A DNA stretch of 6,885 bases from contig CAINOM010000432.1 in NCBI GenBank assembly GCA_903851455.1, positions 1 to 6,885 of the forward strand. The letters run 5' to 3'. Origin of the DNA: an uncultured Bacteroidota bacterium. GTDB taxonomy: Bacteria > Bacteroidota > Bacteroidia > Chitinophagales > Chitinophagaceae. How positions within the stretch are numbered: the stretch's first letter is position 1; each line of letters opens with the position of its first letter. A model generated the notes under the pieces. It saw only the letters and a program-made list of their open reading frames with translations. It was not told the DNA's origin and searched no databases. Of the stretch, positions 1 to 6,856 are shown in pieces. The position numbers were made by a program, and so were the translations under genes.

Positions 1-356
1 GGCCATTCTATAAAACATCTCGCAGCCCCTCTTTGCGCTTCTGTAATGCAGTCTTCCATGCCGGCATTTATAGCCTCTGCGGTATCTTTAAGACGGTACC
101 AATCCAGGTGGAATATAGTATTGTCTTTACCATCAGCGGGGTAATGATATTCATTAATAAGCGCAAACGTGGGGCTGCTCACCGTATCTTCCACATGCAG
201 CCAGCTGCACAAATGATGGATAAACGTGGTCTTGCCGGCGCCGAGATCACCGCTGAAGGCAAAAATGCGGTAGGCATGAAGCGCCTGCCAGAACTTCACA
301 ACCGCTTCATCAATATTTTCTAATGTGTACGAGACCTGGAATAATACGTCATTCAT
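1..356 (-). CDS. tsaE: TsaE, tRNA threonylcarbamoyladenosine biosynthesis ATPase (partial, C-terminus outside window)
   Basis: Reading the minus strand from the ATG at 356-354 gives 118 complete codons that run off the left edge. The product starts MNDVLFQVSYTLENIDEA. It carries a Walker A P-loop, GDLGAGKTT (residues 36-44), then SPTFALINEY (61-70), HLDWYRL (83-89) and IEWP near the break (116-119). This motif order is diagnostic of TsaE (YjeE family, P-loop NTPase). TsaE hydrolyses ATP and works with TsaB and TsaD in the cytoplasm to transfer threonylcarbamoyl to A37 of ANN-decoding tRNAs. The family is usually about 140-160 residues, so roughly the last 20-40 are missing; this is an edge effect, not a broken gene. 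No Shine-Dalgarno is visible before the start, which is normal for Bacteroidota. The gene is divergent from the metallopeptidase gene. The family call is secure; the exact start is likely but not proven. Confidence 0.95.
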   Translation of the reverse strand, partial: MNDVLFQVSYTLENIDEAVVKFWQALHAYRIFAFSGDLGAGKTTFIHHLCSWLHVEDTVSSPTFALINEYHYPADGKDNTIFHLDWYRLKDTAEAINAGMEDCITEAQRGAARCFIEW

Positions 357-397
357 CAGGCTGCTAAGATACAAGCATTCCCTTTTTCAAAAAACCG

Positions 398-430
398 TTG
401 CGGCTGGCTTTAGATAAATTAGTAACTTTA
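398..430 (+). promoter_or_regulatory. Candidate Bacteroidota-type promoter for the metallopeptidase gene
   Basis: TAACTTTA at 423-430 matches the Bacteroidota -7 consensus TAnnTTTG at all but the last base. A TTG at 398-400 lies 22 bases upstream as a possible -33 element, near the upper limit of usual spacing. Transcription from here would leave a leader of about 60 bases before the ATG at 500. In AT-rich intergenic DNA such a match can arise by chance, so this is only a candidate. The rest of the 143-base gap (357-499) shows no other clear element, and no good promoter for the divergent tsaE. Confidence 0.28.
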
Positions 431-499
431 ATACGCTAATATCTGGTTGTCCTTTTACAAAAACGCATATATCCCTGGCCTTATTCATACACGAAAAGA

Positions 500-2773
500 A
501 TGAAGAACCGTGTTGTCATACTGATACTTTCCGTCACTTTATTTAATTCTTATTTTTCAGTTGCCGGCAGTCTTTGGCACCATGTGGACGCAGAGCAGAT
601 GGCCCGGTCTACCCAATTCATTCAGCCCGCTCACTACCTCGTTTACCGGCTCGATGAAACCGCACTAACGGTCCAGCTCGCCACACTTCCAGGTATGCAC
701 ACCGGTGCGCAGGTGATGGAACTGCCGCTTCCGGGTGGCTCTTTAAGGCGGTTCCGGGTGTGGCAGACATCGCTAATGCCACCAGTATTGGCAGCTAAAT
801 ATCCGGAATTGCAGACGTTTACAGGCGAAGCGGTGGATGACCCACGCGTGACTGCCAAGCTGGATATGACCCCGTATGGCTTTCACGCCATGATATTTGA
901 CGGGGAGAACACCAGCTTCGTGGATCCTTACAACAAATTTCATGATGGGTACTACCTGGTGCATTACAAACGCGATGAGATAGAAGCAGCGTCCGGCAGA
1001 ACCCATTGTGCTGTTGGCAGTGACCAGCATTCTCCCGACATTACCTCGCAGCCCGGGCGGGAGCACACAAGCGGCCAGCGCACAATAAACGGCTACGATC
1101 TTCGCACTTACCGCCTCGCCCTTACCTGCGACCATTTCTACGCACAGGCAGCAACCAACCTCGCGAACCCCACCATACTGCAGACACTGAGTATGATGAC
1201 CACCACTATAAACAGGGTCAACGGCATCTATGAGCGGGAACTTTCTGTCACTATGACCTTTGTAGCTAATGAAGACAGCATTATCTGGACTTCTGCCACC
1301 GGCAGCATCAACGGAACAGACCCCTTCAACAATATTGACGGCAGTCCCGGTGCCTGCCTGTCCACTAACCAGCATGTTTGTGATACCCGCATCGGCAGCG
1401 AAAACTACGATATAGGGCATGTATTTACTACCGGTGCAGGCGGATTATCGCAGATCGCAGTTGTTTGTAAATTCGGACAAAAGGCGCTCAGCGTCACCGG
1501 CCAGTCAGACCCGGTGGGTGATGGCTTTGACGTGGATTATGTAGCCCACGAGATGGGACACGAGTTTGGCGCAGACCATTCGTTCAACGGCCCCGATGGC
1601 AATTGCGGCGGCGACAACCTCGCGCCTGATTTCGCCTATGAGCCCGGCAGCGGATCCACTATCATGGCCTATGCCGGCATCTGCAATCCAGACGACCTGC
1701 AACCGCACAGTGACGCTTATTTTCACTCGATAGGCCTGGAACAGATACAGAGTTATATAACAACCGCGGGCGATGTCTGCGCGTCAAAATCACCCACCAA
1801 TAATAAGCTCGTCTCGGTACCCTCTTTCCAGGCATCTTATGCAATACCCTACCTCACCCCATTTGAGCTTATTGTACCTGCTGTTACGGATTCGGCATCA
1901 GACACTTCAGTTACCTGGTGCTGGGAACAATGGAACGCCGGCGGCGCCAATGCAGGCCTCTCGCTGCCTGATACGCATGAGTATGGCCCCATATTCCGGT
2001 CATATACCCCTGTTAAATCGCCAACAAGAATATTTCCCAAAAACAGCATGGTGCTGTCTGGAGTCTTAAGTAATGCCGGTGTAGAAAATGCTGAAGGCGA
2101 AAAGGCGCCCGATGTAGCCCGCTTCCTTACTTTCCAGCTTACGCTGCGTGATGTGCTGGAGGGCAACGGCTGCTTCCTGATTCCCGACGACACCGTTCAC
2201 CTCGACGCTGTCAATACCGGGCAGGGCTTCAAGGTAACCAGCCAGGGTACTCCTGGCCTGTACTACATAGGCAGCAGCCCTGAGGCCGTTACATGGAATG
2301 TAGTAGGAACAAATACGTCACCGATAAACGCGGCAAATGTAGACATATACTTATCCTTAGATGGCGGTAATACCTGGCAATACCATATCGGCACCTTCCC
2401 AAACAACGGCTCAGCGGTCGTTACGCTGCCCAACCCGGATACGGACACGCATGCCGCACGCATAAAGGTGAAGGGAAGCGGAAATGTATTCTTTAATGTG
2501 AACGATGCAGATTTTACGGTCACGCACAGCCTTGCATCCGACTCTGACATTGTCATTTACCCGGTGCCTACGCATAATGTCCTCCGTATGTTCGGCGGCA
2601 ACAAAGGCATATTGCAAACCACTATCTGCAACGCCATAGGCCAGTTGGCATGGAAGGGCGAAGTGGACGGAGAAACGGACATCGCAGTTGCCAACTGGGC
2701 CCCGGGAATTTATATCGTCCGGATGATCGATGTTATGAACCGCCACACGGTCAGGAAAATCGTGATCGAGTGA
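500..2773 (+). CDS. Secreted reprolysin-like zinc metallopeptidase with T9SS type A sorting domain
   Basis: This is a predicted secreted protease of 757 residues. Residues 1 to about 23 form a signal peptide (MKNR, a hydrophobic core, then SVAGS). Residues about 25-170 look like a propeptide, and about 195-428 form a metzincin catalytic domain. The zinc site is HEMGHEFGADH, with H350, H354 and H360 as ligands and E351 as the general base; the Met-turn is STIMAYAG (M389). The upstream segment (TINRVNGIYEREL, then YDIGHVFTTGAGG) is typical of bacterial reprolysin-like peptidases. Two beta-sandwich-like regions follow: about 437-560, with TWCWEQWN at 472-479, and about 575-675, with LSLDGGNTW at 618-626. 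Residues 684-757 are a T9SS sorting domain (IYPVPTHNVL, PGIYIVRM, final RKIVIE). The expected route is Sec export, then T9SS release or anchoring at the surface. Cys170, in the linker before the catalytic domain, could be a cysteine switch; that is inference. The substrate is unknown. The gene ends in tandem in-frame stops, TGA TAG. Family call is firm. Confidence 0.95.
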   Translation: MKNRVVILILSVTLFNSYFSVAGSLWHHVDAEQMARSTQFIQPAHYLVYRLDETALTVQLATLPGMHTGAQVMELPLPGGSLRRFRVWQTSLMPPVLAAKYPELQTFTGEAVDDPRVTAKLDMTPYGFHAMIFDGENTSFVDPYNKFHDGYYLVHYKRDEIEAASGRTHCAVGSDQHSPDITSQPGREHTSGQRTINGYDLRTYRLALTCDHFYAQAATNLANPTILQTLSMMTTTINRVNGIYERELSVTMTFVANEDSIIWTSATGSINGTDPFNNIDGSPGACLSTNQHVCDTRIGSENYDIGHVFTTGAGGLSQIAVVCKFGQKALSVTGQSDPVGDGFDVDYVAHEMGHEFGADHSFNGPDGNCGGDNLAPDFAYEPGSGSTIMAYAGICNPDDLQPHSDAYFHSIGLEQIQSYITTAGDVCASKSPTNNKLVSVPSFQASYAIPYLTPFELIVPAVTDSASDTSVTWCWEQWNAGGANAGLSLPDTHEYGPIFRSYTPVKSPTRIFPKNSMVLSGVLSNAGVENAEGEKAPDVARFLTFQLTLRDVLEGNGCFLIPDDTVHLDAVNTGQGFKVTSQGTPGLYYIGSSPEAVTWNVVGTNTSPINAANVDIYLSLDGGNTWQYHIGTFPNNGSAVVTLPNPDTDTHAARIKVKGSGNVFFNVNDADFTVTHSLASDSDIVIYPVPTHNVLRMFGGNKGILQTTICNAIGQLAWKGEVDGETDIAVANWAPGIYIVRMIDVMNRHTVRKIVIE

Positions 2774-2780
2774 TAGTCGC

Positions 2781-2811
2781 AAAAAAACAGGGGCGCAAAT
2801 TTGCGCCCCTG
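2781..2811 (-). terminator. Intrinsic terminator between convergent genes, polarised for the NHL-protein gene
   Basis: Positions 2788-2811 form a perfect 24-base palindrome (half-site CAGGGGCGCAAA), able to fold into a GC-rich stem. On the minus strand it is followed at once by seven T (2787-2781), the classic intrinsic terminator arrangement, 25 bases past the stop of the NHL gene. On the plus strand the hairpin is followed by CCATTCACAAAAAA without a U-tract, so any termination of the metallopeptidase transcript here should be weaker or rely on the hairpin alone. Confidence 0.85.
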
Positions 2812-2835
2812 CCATTCACAAAAAACTGCAATAAA

Positions 2836-5421
2836 TTATTCGATCACGATCTTGCCGCTCATGCTGCCGTTGGCGGTTGCTGCATTCAGCAAGTAAACAC
2901 CAACAGCTACATTCAGCGATGCATCGATCGGCTGGTTAGTGGCGCCGGAAATCGTTTTCAGAGTTGCACCCGTAATATCCGTAATAGTGATGGTTACTTG
3001 TTCATCTTTCGCAGAAGAGAAAACCACTGTAAAATTACTCTTTGCCGGGTTGGGCATCACAGTAAGCTTATTCGCTGCGGTCGCATTGTTAGCTACCCCG
3101 GCCGAAATGGGCAGCACAGTAAACAGGAAGTAGGATGATGCAGAGCAGGAAGCATTTGACGTGGTGTAAACAACTGAGTCAGTTCCCGCACTCAGCCCTG
3201 TTACAAAACCAGTAGACCAAACGGAAGAAATACTGCTGTTTGTGGTGCTCCACGTGCCACCGGGTACTGTATTGCTCAGCGTTGTGTTGCCGCCTACATA
3301 AACACTGCTCAGGCCGGAAATAGTGCCGGCATCTGGCAGCGCATCAACAGAAACAGTTTCTGTGGAAAAAGCGGTACCGCACGAGTTCGTTACAGTATAT
3401 ACGATGGTATCCACACCAGGTGCTAAACCTACGGCAACCTCATATCCGGGCGAGTCGAGAACGGCTACCGAGCCGTTGGTAGTGCTCCATATTCCGCCCG
3501 TCATGTCTACACCTACGAAATTGGAAGTCCCCTGGCAGAATTCCGTGAAGTTCATCGAGATCGTTCCCGATGGCGTTCCTACAGTAACGGGCAACGTAGC
3601 TACAGCCGTACAGGAAGCATTGCTGACAGAATAACTCGCTATGGCCATGCCGCTCGACAAGCCGGTCACATTGCCGGATGCATCGATCGAGGCATAGGGG
3701 TCTATGCTCCAGGTGCCGCCGCTCACGTAATCAGACAAGGTAATACTCGAACCAATGCAAACTATAGCCGCTCCCGATACCATGCCGGGATCCGGTGAAG
3801 TGCTAACGGTAACAACAAAAGCGGGAGCCATGCAAACACCAGGGATATTATAAAAAATAGAATCTACACCCGGAGTTTCGCCCCAAACCATACCTGGCAC
3901 AATAGTATCTGCCATCGCATTTGAGTTGGAGATCGTAAGGAGGCCGCCACCCAATGATTCTGTAAGAACTACCGAAACACCCGTACATAAGCCGCTTGGA
4001 CCTGAAAGCGCAGGCGGAGCCACTGTACCTACCGACTCGTAAATAGTAAGCATATCGGAAAGCGTACCGTTTGATACCATTATTTTGAAAGAGTCCAGGC
4101 CCGTGTAGCCGGTTGCCGATGTGTAAGATATTCCTGCGGGTGTTGTAAGCCCGGCTGTACCATTAGATGTTGCGGAATAGGGTAACCCTGCTACCGATCC
4201 ATGTATGGGGGCTGTTATCAAGGTCCATGTCTCCATTTCACCTGCATTCACATTTGTGATCGCTGCTTTATCATTAACAGCGAGAGCCGCGCCGGGACAT
4301 GGATAAACGTATACACCCTTTGCAAAAGCGAAGGCTGGAGTGCTGGTTACCTGTATCGACTTTCTTATGCGATTATTACTTTGATCGGCTATATATATTG
4401 TGCCTTCTGCGTCAACAAAAACTCCATGAGGGAAGTTGAACCATATGTTCAGCGCATTGCCGCCGTCCCCGTTGTATCCGTCAGTATAAATACTGCCTGC
4501 TACTGTATTGATAATACCGGTCGAGGCATATATTTCCCGGCATGAACAGCTGATGTCGCAGCAATAGATGTTACCATCACCATCGCAGCACATACCCATC
4601 ACCCATCCTATACCTGCTGCCGTAGCAGGGCCGCCGTCACCGCTGGCGCTTGAGCCATTGCCGGCGATAGTAGTGATCATGTTCGTCGTAGCATTCACCT
4701 CGCGGATGACCGTTCCGTTCTGATCAGAAAAGAATACATCACCTGATGGGTTTACACATATGGAGATCGGCGCACTGATCTTCGCCACAGTCGCTGCTCC
4801 GCCATCCCCGGTATATCCGGACATTCCCGTTCCGGCGAGGGTAGAGATGATACCTGTGGCCGCGGTCACCTTCCTGATGCAGTTATTTGATTTATCTGCA
4901 ACGTAAATATTTCCTGCAGCATCTATACAGATACCTTGGGGTATGCTCATCGTCGCTGCCGTAGCTGCACCGCCATCTCCGCTATAGCCACCGGTTGCAG
5001 TCCCGGCTACAGTAGTAATGATCCCCGTAGCAGCAGTAACTTTTTTTATCTCGTTGTCCGAGGAAAAATAAAGATTACCTGCAGCGTCTATACACATATA
5101 TTGCGGATTTAATACCTCATCCGTTGCGGGCACCCCGTCAGCACCGGAAAAGCCGCCCCCGGCTACCGTTGTTATCAGCCCGGTAGCGGCAGATATTTTT
5201 CTCACAAGGTGGTTAAAGTCATCAATAAAATAAATGTTCTTAGCTGCGTCAACGCACACGTCCTGGGGCTGGTTCACATCGGTTATATAACCCGCGGAGC
5301 CATCTCCGTTAAAACCAGCAATGCCATTGCCAGCCATCGTTACGGTTACTCTCTGTGCCGCAGCATTGCCGGCAACAAGGGATAAAGTAAGGGCAAAAAC
5401 TGCCAGGGAGAAAATTCTCAT
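2836..5421 (-). CDS. Secreted NHL-repeat / Ig-like multidomain protein with T9SS type A sorting domain
   Basis: This 861-residue surface or secreted protein has a signal peptide at residues 1 to about 22 (MRIFSLAVFALTLSLVAGNA, cut probably near AAAQ). Residues 25-356 hold six NHL blades of about 52-60 residues, with recurring TVAG, GYSGDGG, ICIDAAGNIY and IRKV elements; six blades are enough for one closed beta-propeller. Residues about 376-466 resemble a cadherin/Big-type module (APIHGSV, YTGLDSFKIMVSNGTLSD). Residues about 468-771 contain four Ig-like repeats of about 75 residues (GGTWS, VTGLSxG, VYTxSNxSC). Residues 786-861 are a T9SS sorting domain (LTVMPNPAKSNF, GVYLLNA, final GKIVIE). 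NHL propellers usually bind proteins, glycans or nucleic acids, and no catalytic residues are evident, so binding or adhesion is the likely role; this is inference. Blade 5 is unusually cysteine-rich. The gene converges on the metallopeptidase and lies 134 bases downstream of the epimerase gene on the same strand, so read-through is possible. The first ATG is the only one preceding the signal peptide. Confidence 0.93.
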   Translation of the reverse strand: MRIFSLAVFALTLSLVAGNAAAQRVTVTMAGNGIAGFNGDGSAGYITDVNQPQDVCVDAAKNIYFIDDFNHLVRKISAATGLITTVAGGGFSGADGVPATDEVLNPQYMCIDAAGNLYFSSDNEIKKVTAATGIITTVAGTATGGYSGDGGAATAATMSIPQGICIDAAGNIYVADKSNNCIRKVTAATGIISTLAGTGMSGYTGDGGAATVAKISAPISICVNPSGDVFFSDQNGTVIREVNATTNMITTIAGNGSSASGDGGPATAAGIGWVMGMCCDGDGNIYCCDISCSCREIYASTGIINTVAGSIYTDGYNGDGGNALNIWFNFPHGVFVDAEGTIYIADQSNNRIRKSIQVTSTPAFAFAKGVYVYPCPGAALAVNDKAAITNVNAGEMETWTLITAPIHGSVAGLPYSATSNGTAGLTTPAGISYTSATGYTGLDSFKIMVSNGTLSDMLTIYESVGTVAPPALSGPSGLCTGVSVVLTESLGGGLLTISNSNAMADTIVPGMVWGETPGVDSIFYNIPGVCMAPAFVVTVSTSPDPGMVSGAAIVCIGSSITLSDYVSGGTWSIDPYASIDASGNVTGLSSGMAIASYSVSNASCTAVATLPVTVGTPSGTISMNFTEFCQGTSNFVGVDMTGGIWSTTNGSVAVLDSPGYEVAVGLAPGVDTIVYTVTNSCGTAFSTETVSVDALPDAGTISGLSSVYVGGNTTLSNTVPGGTWSTTNSSISSVWSTGFVTGLSAGTDSVVYTTSNASCSASSYFLFTVLPISAGVANNATAANKLTVMPNPAKSNFTVVFSSAKDEQVTITITDITGATLKTISGATNQPIDASLNVAVGVYLLNAATANGSMSGKIVIE
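3109..4020 (-). repeat. Four tandem Ig-like domain repeats (protein level) in the NHL protein
   Basis: Residues about 468-540, 541-615, 616-692 and 693-771 of the 861-residue protein repeat one pattern. It opens with a Gly/Pro-containing stretch and a serine-rich strand. A GGTWS-like motif follows (GGTWSI, GGIWST, GGTWST; degenerate as GGLLTI in the first copy), then V.GL..G.D and Y.V.N.C. The spacing is about 75 codons. Such repeats are common stalk or spacer modules in large T9SS-exported proteins. The copies have diverged at the DNA level, which suggests old duplication. Confidence 0.75.
4354..5349 (-). repeat. Six tandem NHL repeats forming a probable six-bladed propeller
   Basis: The blades begin near residues 28, 85, 137, 194, 251 and 307 of the 861-residue protein, each at a T(V/L/I)AG element (TMAG in the first). 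Each contains a glycine/aspartate loop (GYSGDGG type), a Cys-Ile-Asp-type strand, a GNIY strand and an IRKV-type strand. Blade 2 is shortened in the SSDNEIKKV region and lacks the usual xSNNx loop. Blade 5 diverges with paired cysteines. The final strand (IRKSIQVTS) leads out of the propeller. Blade boundaries were set by eye. Confidence 0.85.
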
Positions 5422-5469
5422 ATGTACGCTTTTTGAGTGTTTGAAGTAAGGGGTACGGTATATAGACGC

Positions 5470-5477
5470 TAAATATA
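5470..5477 (-). promoter_or_regulatory. Candidate -7 element upstream of the NHL-protein gene
   Basis: On the minus strand TATATTTA (5477-5470) matches seven of eight positions of TAnnTTTG. It sits about 48 bases upstream of the ATG at 5421, a sensible leader length. The region about 20 bases further upstream is T-rich but has no clear TTTG, so the -33 part is weak. The rest of the 134-base gap (5422-5555) is AT-rich. It shows no convincing terminator for the epimerase gene upstream, so the NHL gene may also receive read-through transcription. Confidence 0.3.
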
Positions 5478-5555
5478 CAAGATTCGTTGGTTCCTATTAA
5501 AAAAATAGTGTCAGCGCTATACAAATTTTATAAATTTAAATATAATGAGTGGTTT

Positions 5556-6488
5556 TCATTTGGTAGAGACACCAGGATGCAGAATCGCCCTGACTGCGCT
5601 ATCAATATCCGGATGATCGAACACAAAACCGGCGTTCAATATCTTTTCGGCGCTCACGGTGCAGCTTTTGAGCACTTCGGAGCTCATCTCGCCCAGTAAT
5701 ATTTTCAGCAATGCAGACGGAACATGCAATGGGATCTTGACACCTCCTTTTACTTCTGCTATAGTATGCATCAGTTGCCTGTGAGAAACATGGCCCGGGG
5801 CCACAGCATTATAGATGCCAGCCAGCCCGGTATGCTCGATGGCGTAAAGTATAAGCCTGGCCAGATCGTGTATCTCTATCCAGCTTACCACCTGCCCGCC
5901 CGACCCCAGTATCGGGGCTATGCCATATGACAACGGGTTTGCCAATTGTGGAAATGCACCGCTCCCCTTCCCCAAAACAATACCAAAGCGCAATACTACC
6001 CGCCGTTTGTCCGCACTCAGTTTCTCAGATGATGCTTCCCATTGCCGGCAGGTCTCGCCAAGAAAATCGGTTGCCGGTGATGACGTCTCGGAAAACGATT
6101 CGGAATAATGATTATCCGAGCCATAAAACCCTATAGCAGAGGCGGTTATAAGCGCTTTACAATCCGGCGCATAGGCATTCAGATGGGACACCAGGAAATC
6201 CGTGCTTTTCACCCGGCTGTCTCTTATCTCTTTCTTTCTTTTCTCCCTCCATCTTTTGTCTGCGATCCCTTCACCCGCCAGGTTCACCATTACATCCAGG
6301 CTTTTTATAGCCGCAAGGTCGCAGGCGCCATTTTCGGGATTCCAGTGCGCGTATTGAATATGCTGCTTCTTTCGTTGCTTCCCTACCCGTGTAGTAAATA
6401 CAACCACTTCATACCCCTTCCTGATCAGCAAAGCTGTAAGATTCCTTCCTACAAAACCGGTACCGCCTGTTATCCCAATCCTTTTCAT
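5556..6488 (-). CDS. TIGR01777-family NAD(P)-binding epimerase-like protein (SDR39U1/YfcH type, DUF1731 C-terminus)
   Basis: This cytoplasmic protein of 310 residues is an atypical extended short-chain dehydrogenase. The N-terminal Rossmann motif is ITGGTGFVG, with G8, G11 and G14 in GxxGxxG spacing. Family hallmarks follow: NLAGEGI (69-75), RWREKRKKEIRDSRV (79-93), SAIGFYG (117-123), LRFGIVLG (166-173), GSGGQVVSWIEIHDL (195-209) and a C-terminal DUF1731-like segment (about 250-299, LLGEMSSEVLKS). Where classical SDRs have YxxxK, this protein has DFLGETCRQWE, which is how this family normally looks, so it does not suggest decay. The length is close to that of E. coli YfcH (about 297 residues). 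The substrate of the family is not established, and despite the usual name epimerase activity is not proven. A strong promoter lies directly upstream, predicting a short leader of about 15 bases. The gene is divergent from the 64-residue gene and codirectional with the NHL gene. Confidence 0.95.
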   Translation of the reverse strand: MKRIGITGGTGFVGRNLTALLIRKGYEVVVFTTRVGKQRKKQHIQYAHWNPENGACDLAAIKSLDVMVNLAGEGIADKRWREKRKKEIRDSRVKSTDFLVSHLNAYAPDCKALITASAIGFYGSDNHYSESFSETSSPATDFLGETCRQWEASSEKLSADKRRVVLRFGIVLGKGSGAFPQLANPLSYGIAPILGSGGQVVSWIEIHDLARLILYAIEHTGLAGIYNAVAPGHVSHRQLMHTIAEVKGGVKIPLHVPSALLKILLGEMSSEVLKSCTVSAEKILNAGFVFDHPDIDSAVRAILHPGVSTK

Positions 6489-6508
6489 CTTACAACCGTC
6501 TTAAATCA

Positions 6509-6540
6509 CAAATATATAAAATAAAATATTAATTCAACAA
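6509..6540 (-). promoter_or_regulatory. Bacteroidota housekeeping-type promoter for the epimerase gene
   Basis: On the minus strand TATATTTG (6516-6509) is a perfect TAnnTTTG -7 element. TTG triplets at 6537-6535 and 6540-6538 stand 18 and 21 bases upstream as the -33 element, within the usual spacing of Bacteroidota sigma-A promoters. Transcription would start near 6503, about 15 bases before the ATG at 6488. The spacer consists only of A and T. Confidence 0.7.
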
Positions 6541-6625
6541 GCCGCCTTTATGCTTTAACATTAATTTTTATTTCCTGTACAATAATCAGTCCATCTATGC
6601 GTTTTTTTGAAAACCACAATACTCA

Positions 6626-6820
6626 ATGAACAAAACTTTACATAGTAAACTTACTGGGAAACACCTTTACGAACATACGCCCGCAATGGCGCATGCCGCA
6701 GAAGAGGGGCATTATGGCTTTGCCCACGAAATGAACATTCTGCGCGAAGCAGCGAAAGATCTGCTGCAACCCCGTCCACAGGCTATTGCCAATATCCTGA
6801 AGTTAGCAAAGAACATTTAA
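6626..6820 (+). CDS. Small hypothetical protein, 64 residues, histidine-rich
   Basis: I do not recognise this gene. The predicted protein is short, soluble and basic, with no signal peptide and no membrane segment. Six histidines fall in the first half (H6, H13, H17, H23, H29, H34). Residues about 34-47 (HEMNILREAAKDLL) and 51-63 (PQAIANILKLAKN) look like two amphipathic helices separated by a QPRP turn. The reading frame opens with ATG, ends with TAA and is followed within a few bases by a hairpin, which supports a real gene, as does the absence of a competing frame on either strand. Before the start lies an AT-rich 137-base gap (6489-6625) shared with the divergent epimerase gene. TAATTTTT at 6562-6569 is a weak -7 candidate without a clear -33 partner, and no Shine-Dalgarno is seen. 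Function is unknown. A chance frame of this length cannot be excluded. Confidence 0.6.
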   Translation: MNKTLHSKLTGKHLYEHTPAMAHAAEEGHYGFAHEMNILREAAKDLLQPRPQAIANILKLAKNI

Positions 6821-6821
6821 A

Positions 6822-6853
6822 GAACAGCGGCGAAACAAAATTCTGCCGCTTTC
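6822..6853 (+). terminator. Possible intrinsic terminator after the 64-residue gene
   Basis: AGCGGC (6826-6831) pairs with GCCGCT (6845-6850). The stem can be extended by GAA (6822-6824) with TTC (6851-6853) if C6825 is bulged. The loop is 13 bases. It starts just after the TAA at 6818-6820. The following T-run is short (TTT, then CC), so termination may be weak; the larger palindrome just downstream may contribute. Confidence 0.4.
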
Positions 6854-6856
6854 CTG

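Noticed and set aside
33..323. 96-codon plus-strand open frame at the left edge
   Set aside because: It is antisense to tsaE, whose Walker A and other motifs prove the minus-strand reading. The 96-residue product resembles nothing known to me.
364..371. TATCTTAG on the minus strand as a -7 element for tsaE
   Set aside because: It matches seven of eight positions but lies only seven bases before the start codon, and the nearest TTG upstream is just 16 bases away. tsaE may be transcribed differently, or the match is chance.
773..1420. 215-codon open frame on the minus strand inside the metallopeptidase gene
   Set aside because: It lies wholly antisense to the region coding for the propeptide and catalytic domain, which has clear family motifs. 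The translated product has no recognisable domain, and open antisense frames are common in GC-balanced coding DNA.
2650..3138. 162-codon plus-strand open frame spanning the convergent gap
   Set aside because: It overlaps the metallopeptidase end in another frame, crosses the terminator palindrome and runs antisense into the NHL gene. It has no signal of its own.
5499..5520. Possible terminator for the epimerase gene (ATAG...CTAT stem followed by seven T on the minus strand)
   Set aside because: The stem has only four base pairs, all but one A/T, with an eight-base loop; this is too weak to support a terminator.
6108..6524. 138-codon plus-strand open frame
   Set aside because: It is antisense to the N-terminal Rossmann part of the epimerase-like gene, which is fully supported by motifs.
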